From positions 13,280,001 through 13,344,000 of the forward strand of contig NC_071340.1 of NCBI RefSeq assembly GCF_027744825.2: DNA of 64,000 bases. Reading direction: 5' to 3'. This document shows positions 14,101 through 29,100 of this stretch, piece after piece. The position numbers and the translations under genes are program-made. The notes beneath the pieces are model-generated. The model did not search any database, was not told where the DNA came from, and was given only the letters and a program-made list of their open reading frames with translations. How positions within the stretch are numbered: position 1 is the stretch's first letter; each line of letters opens with the position of its first letter. This DNA comes from Synchiropus splendidus. Lineage: Eukaryota; Chordata; Actinopteri; Syngnathiformes; Callionymidae.

Positions 14101-17100
14101 ATTTATGTGACCACAATGAGCGATAGAAACACTAGACTTGGAATAGTTGTTTTAGGCTGCAACAATTAGAATGTTTAAATATTTATTTAAAGCGCTTTCA
14201 CTGAATTTTAGAAAGAAGCGTTTGACTACACTTTCTTCAGGAAGTTTTGAAATCTTATTTTAGTCGTCTTGGCCTGGACAAATTCACTATGAGAAGTAGG
14301 GGAAAGGAAATATTTCATGGCCTATATGACAGCCATTTATCGATTACAGAGCATTAATAAAACTCGTGTCGTCCTTTGATTTATCTCTTTCAATAAGCTT
14401 GAATAAATATGGCGTATAAATAATGTACGACTGCGATTGCTCATCTTGGAATTTAATGTCGAGCAGCTTTGCTTGAGTGTGCGTCGCCTTGACGACGGTA
14501 AATAGAAACGTTTTTCCATTTAGACCTAAAGCAAAATCAAGCGTTGACAATTGAATTGAACAAATGCTGCATCAGATTTAGATTTTAAGGTGCAGTTAGC
14601 CTTCCCGTCTGAGGGAAGCACAGCATGGTTGACCTACCTGCTGCCAGATTTACATTCGGTGCAGATGTTGAAGGTGGTGCACTTTTTACAGTTTTCCGGG
14701 CACCTCCTGCAGATGTTGGAGTCTGGAAGGGAGCACAGAGATGCACACAGGTGAGACAACTTTAACAGGAAACCAGGGGAGAGATGAAGAGAGGGTCCAC
14801 TAAAACGAACGCTCAGAATACTCAGAAGACTGTAAGTGCAGTAGGAATGCAATAGCAATAAGCTTATTCACGGTTAAAATGCATTCTAGATTCTGAATTG
14901 TTTACCATTGAGGTTTCACATTTCCACTATCATGAAACTTCTACCTACAATAAAGCTGGTTTCCGCCCACTTTAGTTACATGTGTCTATAAGGGCACCGA
15001 ACTGTCAGGAGCCACACCAGAGCTCATGCGCCAAATGTTCACGACAATAACCCCATGAAGAGTCTAGATGCGGCTGCCGAGCTGCCCTGATTTTAATGTG
15101 GCTACAGAGAAATCTGCTCTTGATTAGCCGAGACTTTGGCTAGACGTTACATCAAGGATACATTGGCACCCGGCGGGTTACTGACGGAAAGCTGTTACGA
15201 CAACCGTTTGTGATGTAAGTGCCGGAGAGATTTTCCAAAACTGTCAGAGAGCTTGCCGCACTTGATGGTCTCCCTTCTTTGGGAACCTCAGGCACAAAAT
15301 AAAAGCAATAGATCTGAACTCTCTCTGCGATCCCTCAGACAACTCTGGGATTTGATAAATGGGCAGTGAAATAGCTTTCCAAGAGAAATCAGAGCTGCTG
15401 CCAAGGCACTAGATTTGGGGTTTTATTGAAGTTGCGTCATTCCATAAATTAAAAACATGTAAGAGCCGTAAAGAATAATGACTAGTAGTTAAGCCTTTTA
15501 AAGAGAAACGGTACCATGGTCGAGGTAGAAGCTTTCGGCACATGTGGCCACACACGTGTTGGTGCCCTCGTTGAGGTGGAATCCGTTCCTGCAGGAGGTG
15601 CACTGGTCGCCGCGGCTGCCGACGCAGGTGTCGCACAGAGAGGAGCACTTTTTGCAGCGTCTTCGCTCGTCACGGTAGAAGCCGCTGGGACACTCGGACA
15701 CACAGGTTCTGAAACACACAACACGCAGCCTTAGAAAAGAATACAGTGTTACCAGTTTAATGCAGGGGAGACATGTATCTGTAGACTCAACTGGTGCCAC
15801 TTGACCGCAGTCTAAACAGGCCATCGTCTACTAATTCCACAAAGGTGATGATAGCAACACAGGTTATCATCCCTTCCAGCTGCCCTCATTGCCCAAACCT
15901 TGGAAAATATTTGTCTAATCTAAGAGGCCCATCTTCTATCAATTCATCTAGTTTCAGGGCACTTTAAATTACTGTTGAATATTTATTTAATAAAAAGCCC
16001 CTGCGGGCCTCAAAATGACACAGCAGGCAAGAATTGGCCCCCTGGCCTCCAGTTTGACACATACAGTTTAGAGTGTTTCCTTTGGTGGTGACAATTTCAA
16101 CTACAAAGGGACTTAAACACGAAGGTGTATACATTAATAAATAATGATTCGGAGCAACTGTGAGGATTTGAAAAGGAAATGGGAGCAAAGAGTTGGTGGT
16201 CTTCAAGCACAAACTTTCTCCAATTTCTTTCAATGGCCATTTTCAATTTTGAAATCCACGAAGAACAATGACCTGAATGAACTTAGACTAGTAAAAAAAT
16301 GCCATTCAACTACAGCTGATAGACTGACAGAGAAACTGATGAGAGATCCACATCATCTTTTTTTATAGCCATAATTCGTAGTCAATGAAAAACATGTTTA
16401 CCTGCGATGTTTACCGAATGAACTCCAGCACCCCGCTATAAACAGCTTTTTTTTTTTGCACAGACTCAAGTTTAAATATAATCTCTCCATCTTCCTATGA
16501 ATATTCAAGGTAGATTTCTTGCTGAATACAAGAATAAAGAAAGGCAGAATGTGCATGTCAGCGCATCTGCTGAATTAATTCCCGACCTCATCACTCGCTT
16601 GCTCGACCCGAAGTTCTTTCCTTGAGGTGTAAAAGAAGATTGCTAAACTCTTTAAGAGCACAACACTCACGAACACACTCTCTCCCCACAGCTCTGTGCC
16701 AAGAAACACACATGGAATGTGTGAAACCACGTGTGCAAACATTCAGACTTCAATACCGTCCCTCTGCAATGTTGAAACTATTGTTGAACAGCTTCATAAT
16801 AAAGCGCCCACCAAAGAAGAATTTAAGAGGGGAAAGAGTTCACCGTGTGATACAACACTACCGTCTCACACAATGCAACAGTGGTACGATGATGTCCATC
16901 AACAAGAAAGCATGTGTGAAGTAAGTTATTTCTTTAATTAACTACACAAGCTGCACCATGTTTGAATTGATTTTTGATCTGACCCTTCTCACCCTGGACA
17001 CGGACTCTTCGTGCCAGAACCCTCGGGCAGGTGGCTAAGGTCACTCGGGACTAGAACCTCCCTCCACAAGAACAGCTTCTACCCCTCGGCCATAAGACTC

Positions 17101-20100
17101 ACGAGCACTAAATTTCTTTAATTCATCATACTTGCAGCACTATGTAAATACTACAATTTTTATGATTAGACTTATATTTTTCTTACTTTAACCTTGATGT
17201 CATTATATTTAATGCAATACTGACCAAAGGAAAATTCCTGGTCAGTGGAACACTTCACTGATAATGACAATAAAGCTTTTCTGACTCTGTTGCAGTCGCC
17301 ATTGGCGTTCAAATATTGACTTAAAAGTATTGGTTCTTTGAGAAAAGTGCAGCCACTTGTGTATTATTTTATCAGTTTATAAGTTTATTTCTAGTAACTT
17401 TGTACGCATTTTAGATGGGGTTTTAGTGTCAATTCAGGTAGATCAAGATTTCTTTCATGACTATATGAAATACTTAAATGGACATTGTTTAGACATTTTA
17501 CACGTTTTGTTTGGTTGCAATGGCATGACATCAGATCCAATTAAACGGTAAACAGAAAGTGACTCAAACTCAGGCTGCAGTCAAAAGCCTGCATCCTTGC
17601 ATTTAAGGCAGGTTCACGCAGTCCGCCATGATTATAATATTACAGAAAGACTTTTGTTTTCAAATCTGAATCAAAAAAGAATTAGTCAAATGTAAACCAA
17701 GGACATCTACGGTCCTAGATGCAGGATTAACACCATTAAATCCACTCAAGAGGGGGAGTGTTCTGGAGTGTAGAACTGCGGTGAAATTGGTTGGACACTG
17801 GTTATTTAATCCAAGACGCAGGTTTTTCTACTGGCAGTGCTTGCACATTGCCATTCAACCCCGAGGTTTCAGCAAAAGATGGACTTCTTTGATAATGTTA
17901 ATTACACATACATGACCACGGGGTTATTTGTGGCATTATAAAGAGTATTACTCACTCTTCATGACTACATAAATACTCCCATGGTTTCATTTGTCTTTTT
18001 AACAAACTTTCACTCGGTTATTCCTAAAAGTGTATGACTCAACTTTTGTTTTTATCTGAGGAAAATAACATCACAATCATCAATAGCAGTAGTTGTAGTA
18101 GTAATAATAGTAATAATATCATCCCAGCCCTCCTCTCCTCCATGATGTAAGATGTAATGAAGCTAGTGGTAAATGTAGTGTCAATGTAAATGTATTTCAA
18201 CAAATGAGATTGAAATATATAGTTTTTAAATGTCTACCTAGAGAATAAATAAAAACAAAATGACCTGCTGATGACTGCTTTCCATGGTCCATAACATTTC
18301 TGAGTGATACTGACCACTGCAGAACCATATAAGCGCCCTTCTGACCCTCAAGTATTGACCGCTTCCAAGTGAAACTTTAAGGACATTTAAAGCCACGCAC
18401 TGACTCCAAACAGCCACTGGCGTTTTTGGTAGGTCCACACATGTGTGGGAATGTAATTATACGAACATTACACTCCACCTTCTTCCTTCCTCCCGCCGAC
18501 TCCCACATTCATCAGTTGTTCCCTGTGGTGGCAGAAAAGGGCAACGCATCTCTAAAGTGCGCTAATGACAAGGCGGTGCCCCAATCTGGTGCACCTGCAC
18601 CGGCCCGTCTTTTATTAGTGCAGAGACCAGCAGACACAAAGGCAATTAGGAGAAACTTTGATCCTAATGGGATCCTAAAGGCGCTCGCAAATCTGCACAC
18701 GTCGGCAGATTTAGTCGCCACTCAGATACTTAAACACACCAGACAAGCTGATTCACATCGGGCTCTAGTGAGGGGACATGTGACCTTAAGTGCTGAGGGA
18801 TTATACTTCAGGAGGGAAAAGATCATGGCGGGAGAGTAGGTGGAATTTTGGTCAGTCATGTTTTTTTTTAATCTTTGTATCACTGAAAGTAGTAAGAAGT
18901 GGACGCAGTTAATTCCCTGTACAACATATCGTTTCAGAAAGAAAAGACCGCTCCAAGTTCACAGTGTGAAAGCCAAAACACATGCCGACCTGGTGTTGTT
19001 TTTGAACTTCAGGAAGAAGTGCAGACAGTTAATGCACTGATGAGGTCCAGGACCTTCACAGCCGTGCTCATTACATTCAGGATCACAAGCACCTGGACAC
19101 ACAAGACACACACAAGTTAATAGAATCATAAACATCAAACATCATTTATAGATCATATTTCTCTTTTACTGCGGAGAGAAAAGGCCACTTGAGACAAACA
19201 CGCAGCCAAGGAACGATGCCACGGAGAGCAGACTCTCGGCACTGAATTTATCACTTACCAGCGTACTCCTCCGTGAACTCTTCCTCTGCCGCCACCACTG
19301 GGTCCGTGGAGCGAATTTTATCACTCCGCAGAGACGAATAGGGATGCACAGACGTACCATACAGCACCAGAGACCACTCCTTCAACTTCCCTGAAGACAG
19401 AGCAGCCACGGAGATGAAGGGGGTGCACACATCAGACATCAATAAAGAGCAAGACGATTCCATCCATCAAAACATGGCCGCTTCATTTGTGAGAACTTTG
19501 TTTGGGTTATGTTGAACAGTGGTGTGAAAAATGAAGATTATTACAGCGGCATGTAAATCAACCTTTTTGGAATCACTAGTTTTTACTCATAGGGGCCACG
19601 CCGGGGCCTTCATGAACTCAACAACTTTCAAACAAGCCCCCAGATCACGACCACAATTAGTCTCCATTCTCCCGAAAACAAAGAGTTTTACTAACTCTGA
19701 GCCCTCATTTAAGACTTCATTGTGCAGTTAAATTAAGGACTCTGCTGAGCCGTTAAGTTCATTGCCTCTGGAATTAACATCCCCCACCACCTCCAGCCTC
19801 CCGGCCCCTCCAGCCCCGACAACGTATGTATTTATTTCAGTTGGAGAATTTAAGACTTTGGGTTTCAGTACCGGGCACTTTCTGGCTGCGGAGCTGAGAC
19901 GGTGAGTCATAGATCTCTAGGACCCAGTCGCCGGCTGCCTTCTCCCCCCAGCAGTGGGTGGTCATAAACTCCCAGTTCTTAAAGCCCTCCATGGAGTGAT
20001 CAAACAACCTGGGGATCACAAACACAAACTCAGACTCAGAGAGAGCACAGCTATTATTCTCTTTTAGCTGAAACGTGAACCTTCCATGAAGCTCCACTGA

Positions 20101-23100
20101 ATAAAGACAGCAGTGCTATTAATCTTTTACAAAGGCAGTTGCTATGATTGAATTTTTAATTATCAGGTTCTGTTTGAAGATTCATATAATAGTCATGTGA
20201 ACAGTAAATATGATTAATGACAACACCACTCTTTATGTCCCAGCGTGTTCTCTACCTGTTGGCGAGCAGCTGAGACTTGGTCCCTGAGGGTGACGTCAGG
20301 TTGATTGACAGGTCTCCCCTACGAGGGTGAGTGATTGTAATCCGTACGACGACGTGCTCCAAGTAAATCACATGGTTGTTGGGGTTGTCAGTGCAGCCTG
20401 TGGCCTTGTACACCGATCGCACCACATGCTCCGGACGGATTGTTCTGGAGGACAAAAGACACAGACGATTTGACCCATTTAAATCTTGACACAAGTGAAG
20501 TACATGTGCAAACACACAAAATTTCCCACTATATACAGAAATAAAAACAAGCTCCAAGGATTTTAGAGACAAGACAATTGTTTAAAATATCATAAAAAAA
20601 TCATATTTCTATTTTGTTCAGACAATTTGTTTTGCACAAATGGAGGAAATGCAGCAAAATATCTTCATTTTCCATACAACAATATGATCCCACTATCCAT
20701 CATTACAATCTTTGAGAGCTTGACTTAGGTGCCGGCAGAGAGCCCAGCTTTACAAACACACAGACAAAGATATAAATGATATAAACACATTTTCAATAAC
20801 AAACTTCTCCACAATGTTATTGAACAGTTATTGTATGGATGACATTTGTATAGAAGGAATAGATGAGGACAGGGCAACACATTGGTAAGGCATGTTATTT
20901 TTCATATTTTTGTTCATTAATTTGTATAATCTAAACACACAGTGTGAATCTCAATCACTGAGCTGGAAAAACCGAAGGAACATCGCAATTCTCAGGGCAA
21001 GCACAATTTATTTTCTGACGCCAATCTAGTTTATTCAGGAATACATAATTGATGAACATTTGTTTTCCTAGCGTGAGCTTGAAACTAATGGTGCGAAAGG
21101 TGGGATGGCTACCTGCCAGTCTGAGATCGACAAGACAAAGATGTGACTCGCATGCCGTCAGTCTGATCTCATTTCAGATCCAAGTCATGAAAACCAAAAA
21201 GAGCCCTGACTTTTTAGTCTCACATGAATAAAACAGGAAGTGGGGGACCATTCAAGCTAACTTAACAAATCGCCATTTGGTTCGTAAAGGATGAAAGGAG
21301 TTGGTATCAAAGCGTGAATTTCTCAAGCCTATCTGTCAAGCTGTGCGTCACCTGTAGGTGAGGATCAAAATCCCTGATGGTGTCCCACCTCCGTGCCGAA
21401 AGAGCAGTTCTGAGCGCAGACAGATGTCACCGTCTCATGCATATTCCTCCCTCCTAAAAGTCCTCCATATACTCTTCAAATGGTGCCAGCAGGAATCACT
21501 GCTCATCACAGCCACACACACTACTTTTCCGTGTCAAGCATGAAGGCAATCATTACACGGGTTTGGCCTTCTGGTAAACACATTTGATCTATAAAGAGTC
21601 ACTCGACGTGTAAGATAAACAAACAGGTATTCTCTTTATCCCTGAGAACAGCTAGTAAAACACAAACAGCGGTGTAATATCATATTGTCTCCTACATAAT
21701 TCAAGACAAATCACGGACGGGAACACTTGGGAGCGAGCCGAGCTGATGCACAGCTGATTAAGAACAGCCTGAGCGAGCACAGATCAGCAGGTTCGTCTCT
21801 CGCACACTCAAAGTGAAGTGGGGCGAGCTTTTGCAGACAGACGTTACCCAATGGAGTCAGAGGGGCCAGCCAAAGGGTGTGTGGGAACACAGCACGGAGG
21901 TGACGGCTACACTTGTGCAACAAGCGAGACGTAAACCCAGAACACAAAGTATTCGCACATGTTGATGAGGATTAAGGTAGATAAGGCCGAAGGTAATGAC
22001 GACAAAGAAAAGTCAACAGTAATAAACAACCACAAACAAGATCAGACTGCGTAGTTATGTGGGTAGTTCGTCTCAACAGGGCCACTTATTGAACACAGAT
22101 CAAGGGTTTCTCTCACAGTAAAATATCGCTTAAGGCTCACAGACAAAAAGAGAGGGAGTCTTGATGAAGCAGCACATGAGAGGCTCGAGCAGGGCGGCCT
22201 CTTGAGCTGGACTTTATGTAAGCTTCACTTGGACCGACTGATGCACTGGAGCAGAACAGACGGAGTGACACTGATAATGCAGAGGAAGCCGGCCACAGAG
22301 CCTTCGACTGAAAGCAAACCAGTTCACGGCCCGAGTTTAGCCAGCACAGACCAGGACTCAGGCTTCCAGCTGCATCAAGAATAACAAGCTGTGAAGCTCT
22401 GGCTCGCTTTCCGAGTCTGTGCGTGTGTGTATGTGTGTGCATGAGTGGTAAAGGACTTATATGTGAGCCAGCCTGCCAGAACTAATGCTTGGCCTCTATC
22501 AAGGTACAGCTTGCACAGCCCCAGTCTCAGACACATGCCCGTGCATAAAACACTAGGGGGAAAAAAAAAAATCAAACGCAGCAAAGAAGCTCATCATAAA
22601 AGACACACACAAAAGCCCCCTTTTCTCCTGATCCAAGAAAGTGTTTTATCACACTCCCAGTTACACCATGAAACCTAATATACTTAACATTTTCTAATTT
22701 TAACAACTAAGAAAGAGAATTCCAAAGCATTTTAGTTTGTTATTATTCCGTCTTTAAAGGATTCTAAACGTCTAATTACAAACTCGCATCTGACTCAGGG
22801 CTCCCTTCATTTTCAACAAAGCGCTCGTCTGTGATACAAGATGTAAACATATGCTTCACTGGTGTTTCCTGCACATTTTTGTTTTGAGCATCTTGAGCTG
22901 GAACCTCCAGATGCCTCCCAAACAGTACATCTGGTTTCCTTGCCAATTATGAGTGGTGGGAGTAAGCAGACATGAATGGGAGTGGATAACATCTTAATAT
23001 GGTATTAGGGAGATGTGAAGACAATGAAAAGTAGAACAATCTGACAGCATTGACCTCCGCTAAAAACAAGAAACTGGACTGAGCTGTCACAACTTCACCA

Positions 23101-26100
23101 ACTTTCAACTGTAGTTGAAACTAATGATCAAATTTTAGATTGAGGCTTAAATATTAGCTACACATCTGAGCAGCTTAGATTCTGCTTTCTTCATTGGTTA
23201 GGTTTCGGTTGGACTGTAATTCGAATCCTGCATGTATTTGTATGCAGGTCTCAATTGACAAAAACGTGTAATAATACTTCAATACTATAGTGTGCCGCAT
23301 CACTGTTCCCTTCACTCCACCTCCATTAAGTTACCATGTGCTTCTCTGACTCTGATCTTCACATCTCCATGCTATCCTCTTCACAAACAGGTTGAATAAT
23401 TTCAATGGACTTTTTCAACACACTGTCTTGTGTATACAACCCAAGGGGTAGCAGGAATCGCTCACATGGCCTCTAAAACCCACTGTGCTGTGTAACAAGG
23501 ATCCATAGTACTCTGTTATGTGTGACTACGTGTATCCTATAGCGCTTTCTGGCACAAAATAAAGGCAATTATCACACCTCAATACCAGAAGATGGAATGC
23601 GAGTGTCGTACCTGATCTGCCGGTCTGCGCTCTCCACACACACATGCTGCGCAGGAACGTGTTTCCAGCGCTCAGCCTCCTTCACCATGGCCTCAGCGTC
23701 CATCAGACCAAAACCGTAAAGGTGGCTGACTGAAATAGAACACATTTTCTGTCACTCTAAGCTCTATAATTAAACATAATGAAGAAATACTAAAACACCA
23801 TGCCCAAAAACCAGCTTACAGCAACAGAACAGAACCAGCACACCACTGAACCACTGGCAAATTAAATATGAATTCCTTCCATACTTCTTCCCCCCCCACC
23901 TCCCTGATCTGTTTCTCTTTGGTTACTCTCAGGCTTTGTCAAAGTCACTTGGAAAATCTCCAGACACACTGGGCTGGCAGTCTGGCTGACCCCCAAGCCT
24001 GCACTCTCCTCTTTTCTCCAACGTTCACACTAACACACACACTTTAAGGATGCGTGCGCTCGCAGACAAGAGATCACGGCGTTATAAAACAACAGGCAGA
24101 ACACGTGAAGGCAGACAGATGGCAGCTGGAAGAGTCTTTGTTTCACTGGGAGAAAAGTAAAACAACTCATTACATGTGACGAAAGAGTCTTGTTGGCTGC
24201 ATCATTTTATTTTATCTGTCATTATCGATCTTAAGAAACACATCATTCACAGGGGTGAATATGTGCAAGTCCTGGAGCAAGACGAAATAAAATGTATAGT
24301 AAATAAGAGCAAAAATACTAGTGTAAGGATTTAAAAAAGGAGGTGACTTAGCCACATAATCTAATCAGCGCCTTCAGTTTCAATTCACACACAGAGATGT
24401 AGTGTCACTAGGGCTCTTACCATTATACCCAGCTGCGTTGGTCTTCCAGTCAGGGGCGCTCAGGTGTCCGGCTCTAGAGGTCTTGACAATGATGTGCTGG
24501 ACGTCCCTCCATGTCAGAAGGTGACTGAAAAAAAAAAAAAACATGAAAACAATAAGAAAACAATATCATCTCTTCTGGATGTTGATCTATGTCATGGCTA
24601 AATAATTAAACTGAAACTCAATGTGAAAAACACACCTGCTCATTCCACTTAAAAGTCTGACTCACTTAAAACAAAAAAAAGTAATAGAAGCAGTGAGATA
24701 AATCAGGTAACACTAGAATCGTAATGCATTATTTGGATAGAATGCTGAAAATAAACAAGTAGATAGAGATGATCCAAAGATGCCCAACACTTATTTTAAC
24801 ATGAATGTACAAAATCAAAACACATCAAATAACATACATATTGCACAGATTTAACCCAAAACTAACAATCACTACAAGAGGTGCTTGGAGCACACATCGT
24901 CTAAAGTGGATCGATGCCTCAAATGCTTTGTCAATAATTAATAAATGAATGCATCATAAACACTTTGGTATTATGTGGTTCTCACAGTAATATGTTTGGA
25001 AAGCAAAAGCAAATATCTTACACATTTTCACATCTCTTTTTGACAAAGGCATCTCCATTTTACACACAACCCTAAAGCAGGATTAAGAGTTGGGCCATCC
25101 AACTGGAACACCAATATTTTCTCATCTCCACTCAAAGCAGTAACGTCTCTTTGAAGCATATTGGAGCGTCAGAGAATAAAAGTAGACGACAACGGTCTGC
25201 CAACATCCGTCTTTGTGTGCAAACAAGCCAGTGACTCGACAAGGAGACTGGAAGAAAAACATCGAATATGGCGTCCCGACATGAAGAAATCTCCAGGACC
25301 AGGGAGAAACACAAAGAGAGAGAAATTACAGAGTGGGATGATTAAGTGGAGAGTATTGATGCTCACTCATCCGTCACTTGGTCCTCAGATCTCACGTGAG
25401 ATCCAGACTGGGATGGCAGCCATGTGTCTCAACTGCTTTGATGTCCAAACGCTACATTAAAGAGGAAAACCAGGAAGAAGTGGGTCACCAAGTTTCCTGG
25501 GATTCCCTTCCATCTCATATGTCGACCAGATGTCTCTTTTCCTCTCCTCATTTCACTCCTTTGCCACGAGATAAGTGGAATCAGCTCAGTACTAAAGCTG
25601 AGGACCCACTATATTTTCCTTTGATATTAAAGGACTCTTAGATATCTGGAAAACAATGTGAGCAAAATGGAACATAAAAAGGAAACTTCAACTCCAGACT
25701 TCTTTAATATAAGTGGATGAAGAGAAGCCTTGCATACGAGGCCTCCCGTGGGCATCTTCATACATGACAAACTTATTGTTCATGGCATTAATCATCTGCG
25801 GTGACTCATGCAGAAGAGGCTTTAATGTGGTTCTGTTCAATCCTTCCCGCACAACAGAACCAGTCACAGACCTCTCTTCTGCTGTCTGTAGTTGCCTCGA
25901 TCATTTTGTAACTATGCTAAATAACTCCAACCTCGCTTCATGATTTAGTGACAACATGTTAGAGCAGGGTGATGATATCACTTCTCATTCAGTCTCATTC
26001 GAGACCTCCCCTTAGCACCAGCTAATACGTTTTCAAAACCCATCACAGCAAAATGTTCTCGTCACACGACAACAGCTATTATTTCTCAGGATCCGTCATT

Positions 26101-29100
26101 TCCTTTTCAGACCTCATGAAACCAAATTTCTTCAGTCTTTATTTTTTTTCTGTCAATCAGCTTCTTGAGTATTTGTGATACTTTCTATTGGTATTCCGTG
26201 CATAACCTTTATTTTCTGTTTTCCCCTCGAGAGCATCTGGCAGTCTAAATATTAGATCAACAAAAACAAACCAACAGACCGGTTAGGCGGAAAGTAGGGG
26301 TGATTAATTTTGTTTATCTTGGAGTTACACGTCTGCAGATGTCAGTCTACGCGTAGGTTTTGCAATGAAGCATCACTGCAGAAGTGAGCAGGAAAGAACA
26401 ACGCCAGCAAAACTGCTAAAAAAATGAATAAATAAAACACAAAGTCATTAAATATGTTTTCTTAAACACAAATTAAATTATGTTCAGATCAATATTCATA
26501 GGATTTATAGCCATGGTGCAATTACGGTTGCATGAATCTTTAATGGTCATTAATTAAAAGTGACTTTGGCTTCGTTTTCTGGGTCACATCGGTTTTTACG
26601 TAAACAAGCCAGTAAGAATTGATGCAGCAGATACTGGTCTTCCAAGTCTTCCACTCCACCGGTGGTTTTCATTTACGCTCCGCATGATTAGATGCTGAAA
26701 TTATTCAAAGTAATAGGAGCTCAGCAAGTCTGCCAATTAATAATTGACGGTTTCATTCAGGCTTTGATGACAGTCGGATGGAAGTGCAGCAAGCTTCATT
26801 AATAGAGATTGTTCCTAATAACCAACTATAAATGCAATATTAAAATCATGGAGGAGAAATGAAAAATATTCTATTAATGTCAATGTCTTAATTAAATTAT
26901 CTACTAGCCAAATAGACAGGTAGGTAAGTATATTGAGTTCAGAATGATTTTTATATTTATAACTCAACCAGCTAAACAAAACACATTTAGACCAACAATA
27001 GAACAATTGACAGGCCCGATGTAAAAGAATACATGTGTATAAAGTCGACTTTATCTTGCTGACTTTTCTAATCAGATTGTTAATTCAACTTAAGTTCATG
27101 CAAATCACCAGGACAGCAGCTCCAAACTGATCCTTGACTATAATCTTTGTGGCATGTGGCATGAGCGAGAATCTATTCATGTGTGAACGAGTGACTGGAT
27201 TACAGAAGAGTGTTTGCCTGGAAGGAGGAATAAACAATCCATTGAAGGAGTCGGACACGCAAACGACAGAGGGGAAGCCAGAGACAGTTGTCGAGGAGGA
27301 ACCAGGCAAAGAAACGGTGGTGTGTGATAATCTTGTTGAGGAAACAGGCTTATGTGCCGAGCCCTGCCAGGAAACCGAGAATATTTTCTCCTGGGTGGAT
27401 TTATGTTGGATTACGCAGGTTAAATGAAGTGACCCGAGTTAACTGAGCTGCTCAACATGTGATGATGGAGTACAACTCGCCTCTTGCTAAATTAAAGTCT
27501 GCTACAAACTGAGATATTATTCCACACTTCCTGATGACTGAACCCGACTTTAATCCATTGTGGAAACAGTTTAAACAGCATAAAGTCAGCGACAGCACAC
27601 AAGTCATTCTTCAACACCATGTAACATTGCCATCTTTTACTTCATCAGTCAAACTTCTAATTTCTAGTTGACTAGAATTTAAAGCAATTTGGCATCCAAA
27701 GTCAGAATTCACTGTTTTAATCACGACCTCTTTATTATTCCAATATCAATTTCAAAGACTGTAAGGAACATTCTGTGACTATTCATTACGCTATGAATAG
27801 CAGAATGTAGCAGTTAACATGCACAGCAACACCAAGGAGACGTTTCATTTGAGCTTCCATTATCCATTCCAGTTTTATAATAAACATCAGCCCCTTTAAA
27901 AACTTAATTGATAACATTAATCAAGTGTCTGTCCTCATTAATGAGTTAAATGGTCATTTTACACCTTCTGAATCAGTCCACGGACATCTCACAGCTTTCA
28001 TGGTGGATTTAGCCTTTGCCTCAGGCTAAAGAGTACATGAATTATGGCCACATGAAAAAGTGAAATTAAGAAAGTCATTTTCTACCCCAAAAACATTCAA
28101 GCGGAATATAAATAGACCTACCCAGTGGCACCATTAAAATTGGCAGCGGTGGACTACCTATGGAGAACGTGTTTCTTTAATACACAATAATTATCCTTCT
28201 GCATTAAGCCATTAAAATCTATTTAAAGTGGGACTTCAACACTGAAGTCAAAAGCCAGAGGTGTGCAACAGCTGAAGTGCTGACCATGACATGCCAGTAC
28301 CACCTCAGCACTGCAAAGAGGCCGGTGCTTGGCGTAATTTAAAAAAATAAAAATAAAAAATAAACAAAATTTTATCTGCAAAACTCACTGAAAAAAAGGA
28401 TTCTAGGCCTGTACAAGTAAGTCAGTGAGTGTTCTACTTCACTTGACTAAAAAGTGTCCTAAACTTTAGTCCAGTTAGAATATCTAATCTAGCAACCAAC
28501 CATGTAACAACCAGACATATTTAGCGCTATAACTATAGATGGATCTAAATGCTACATGCATTATGAGATTAGCCTTATGTCCTGCTGAGGTCACCGTATT
28601 TGGGAGAACTGCTACAGGAAGTGTGGAGCGTAGCTGTTAACATAACAGTGTAGTGTGTAGCATGTACTGAATAGAAATAGCAATAAATAGTCATATTAAA
28701 TGATGTAAAATGTTTGGTACAACACAAAATCCGAATGTTGTTTAATAACTACCAGTCAGTTATAGCAAAATGTAGCAGAGCAATTGAGCTGAAATATGAT
28801 AAATGATAACATGAGCGCGTATGTACAGATTATAATGCGGTGCACTTGGAAGCCCATAGATCAGCCCAAATGTCATCACACTGTCATTTCCAAACTGCTG
28901 GTTTCTAAGAAGAAGCGAGTTCACCTCAGGTCATGGTGGCTGTTTATTGATTTGTTCTGAGTTAATTTTGTGTTGAGTAAATACTGTGAAGTTCACTTGT
29001 TTTTCTGATCCCCAAACTCTCTTAAGGTGGAGAATTTTGTTCAACGTAATGTTGTGATGCCATTATTTTGATAGCACAACTGAGGCAGGACAGGATGAAT

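Larger units (their letters stand above)
15709..18989 (-). other. pcsk5: pcsk5 intron 15
   Basis: About 3.3 kb; carries the hAT end at 15.99-16.08 kb and the LINE 3' end at 16.99-17.29 kb. Nothing else recognised. Confidence 0.8.

Noticed and set aside
23205..23245. tRNA-like TTCGAATCCTG
   Set aside because: It looks like a T-loop but no cloverleaf, A box or acceptor stem could be assembled around it.
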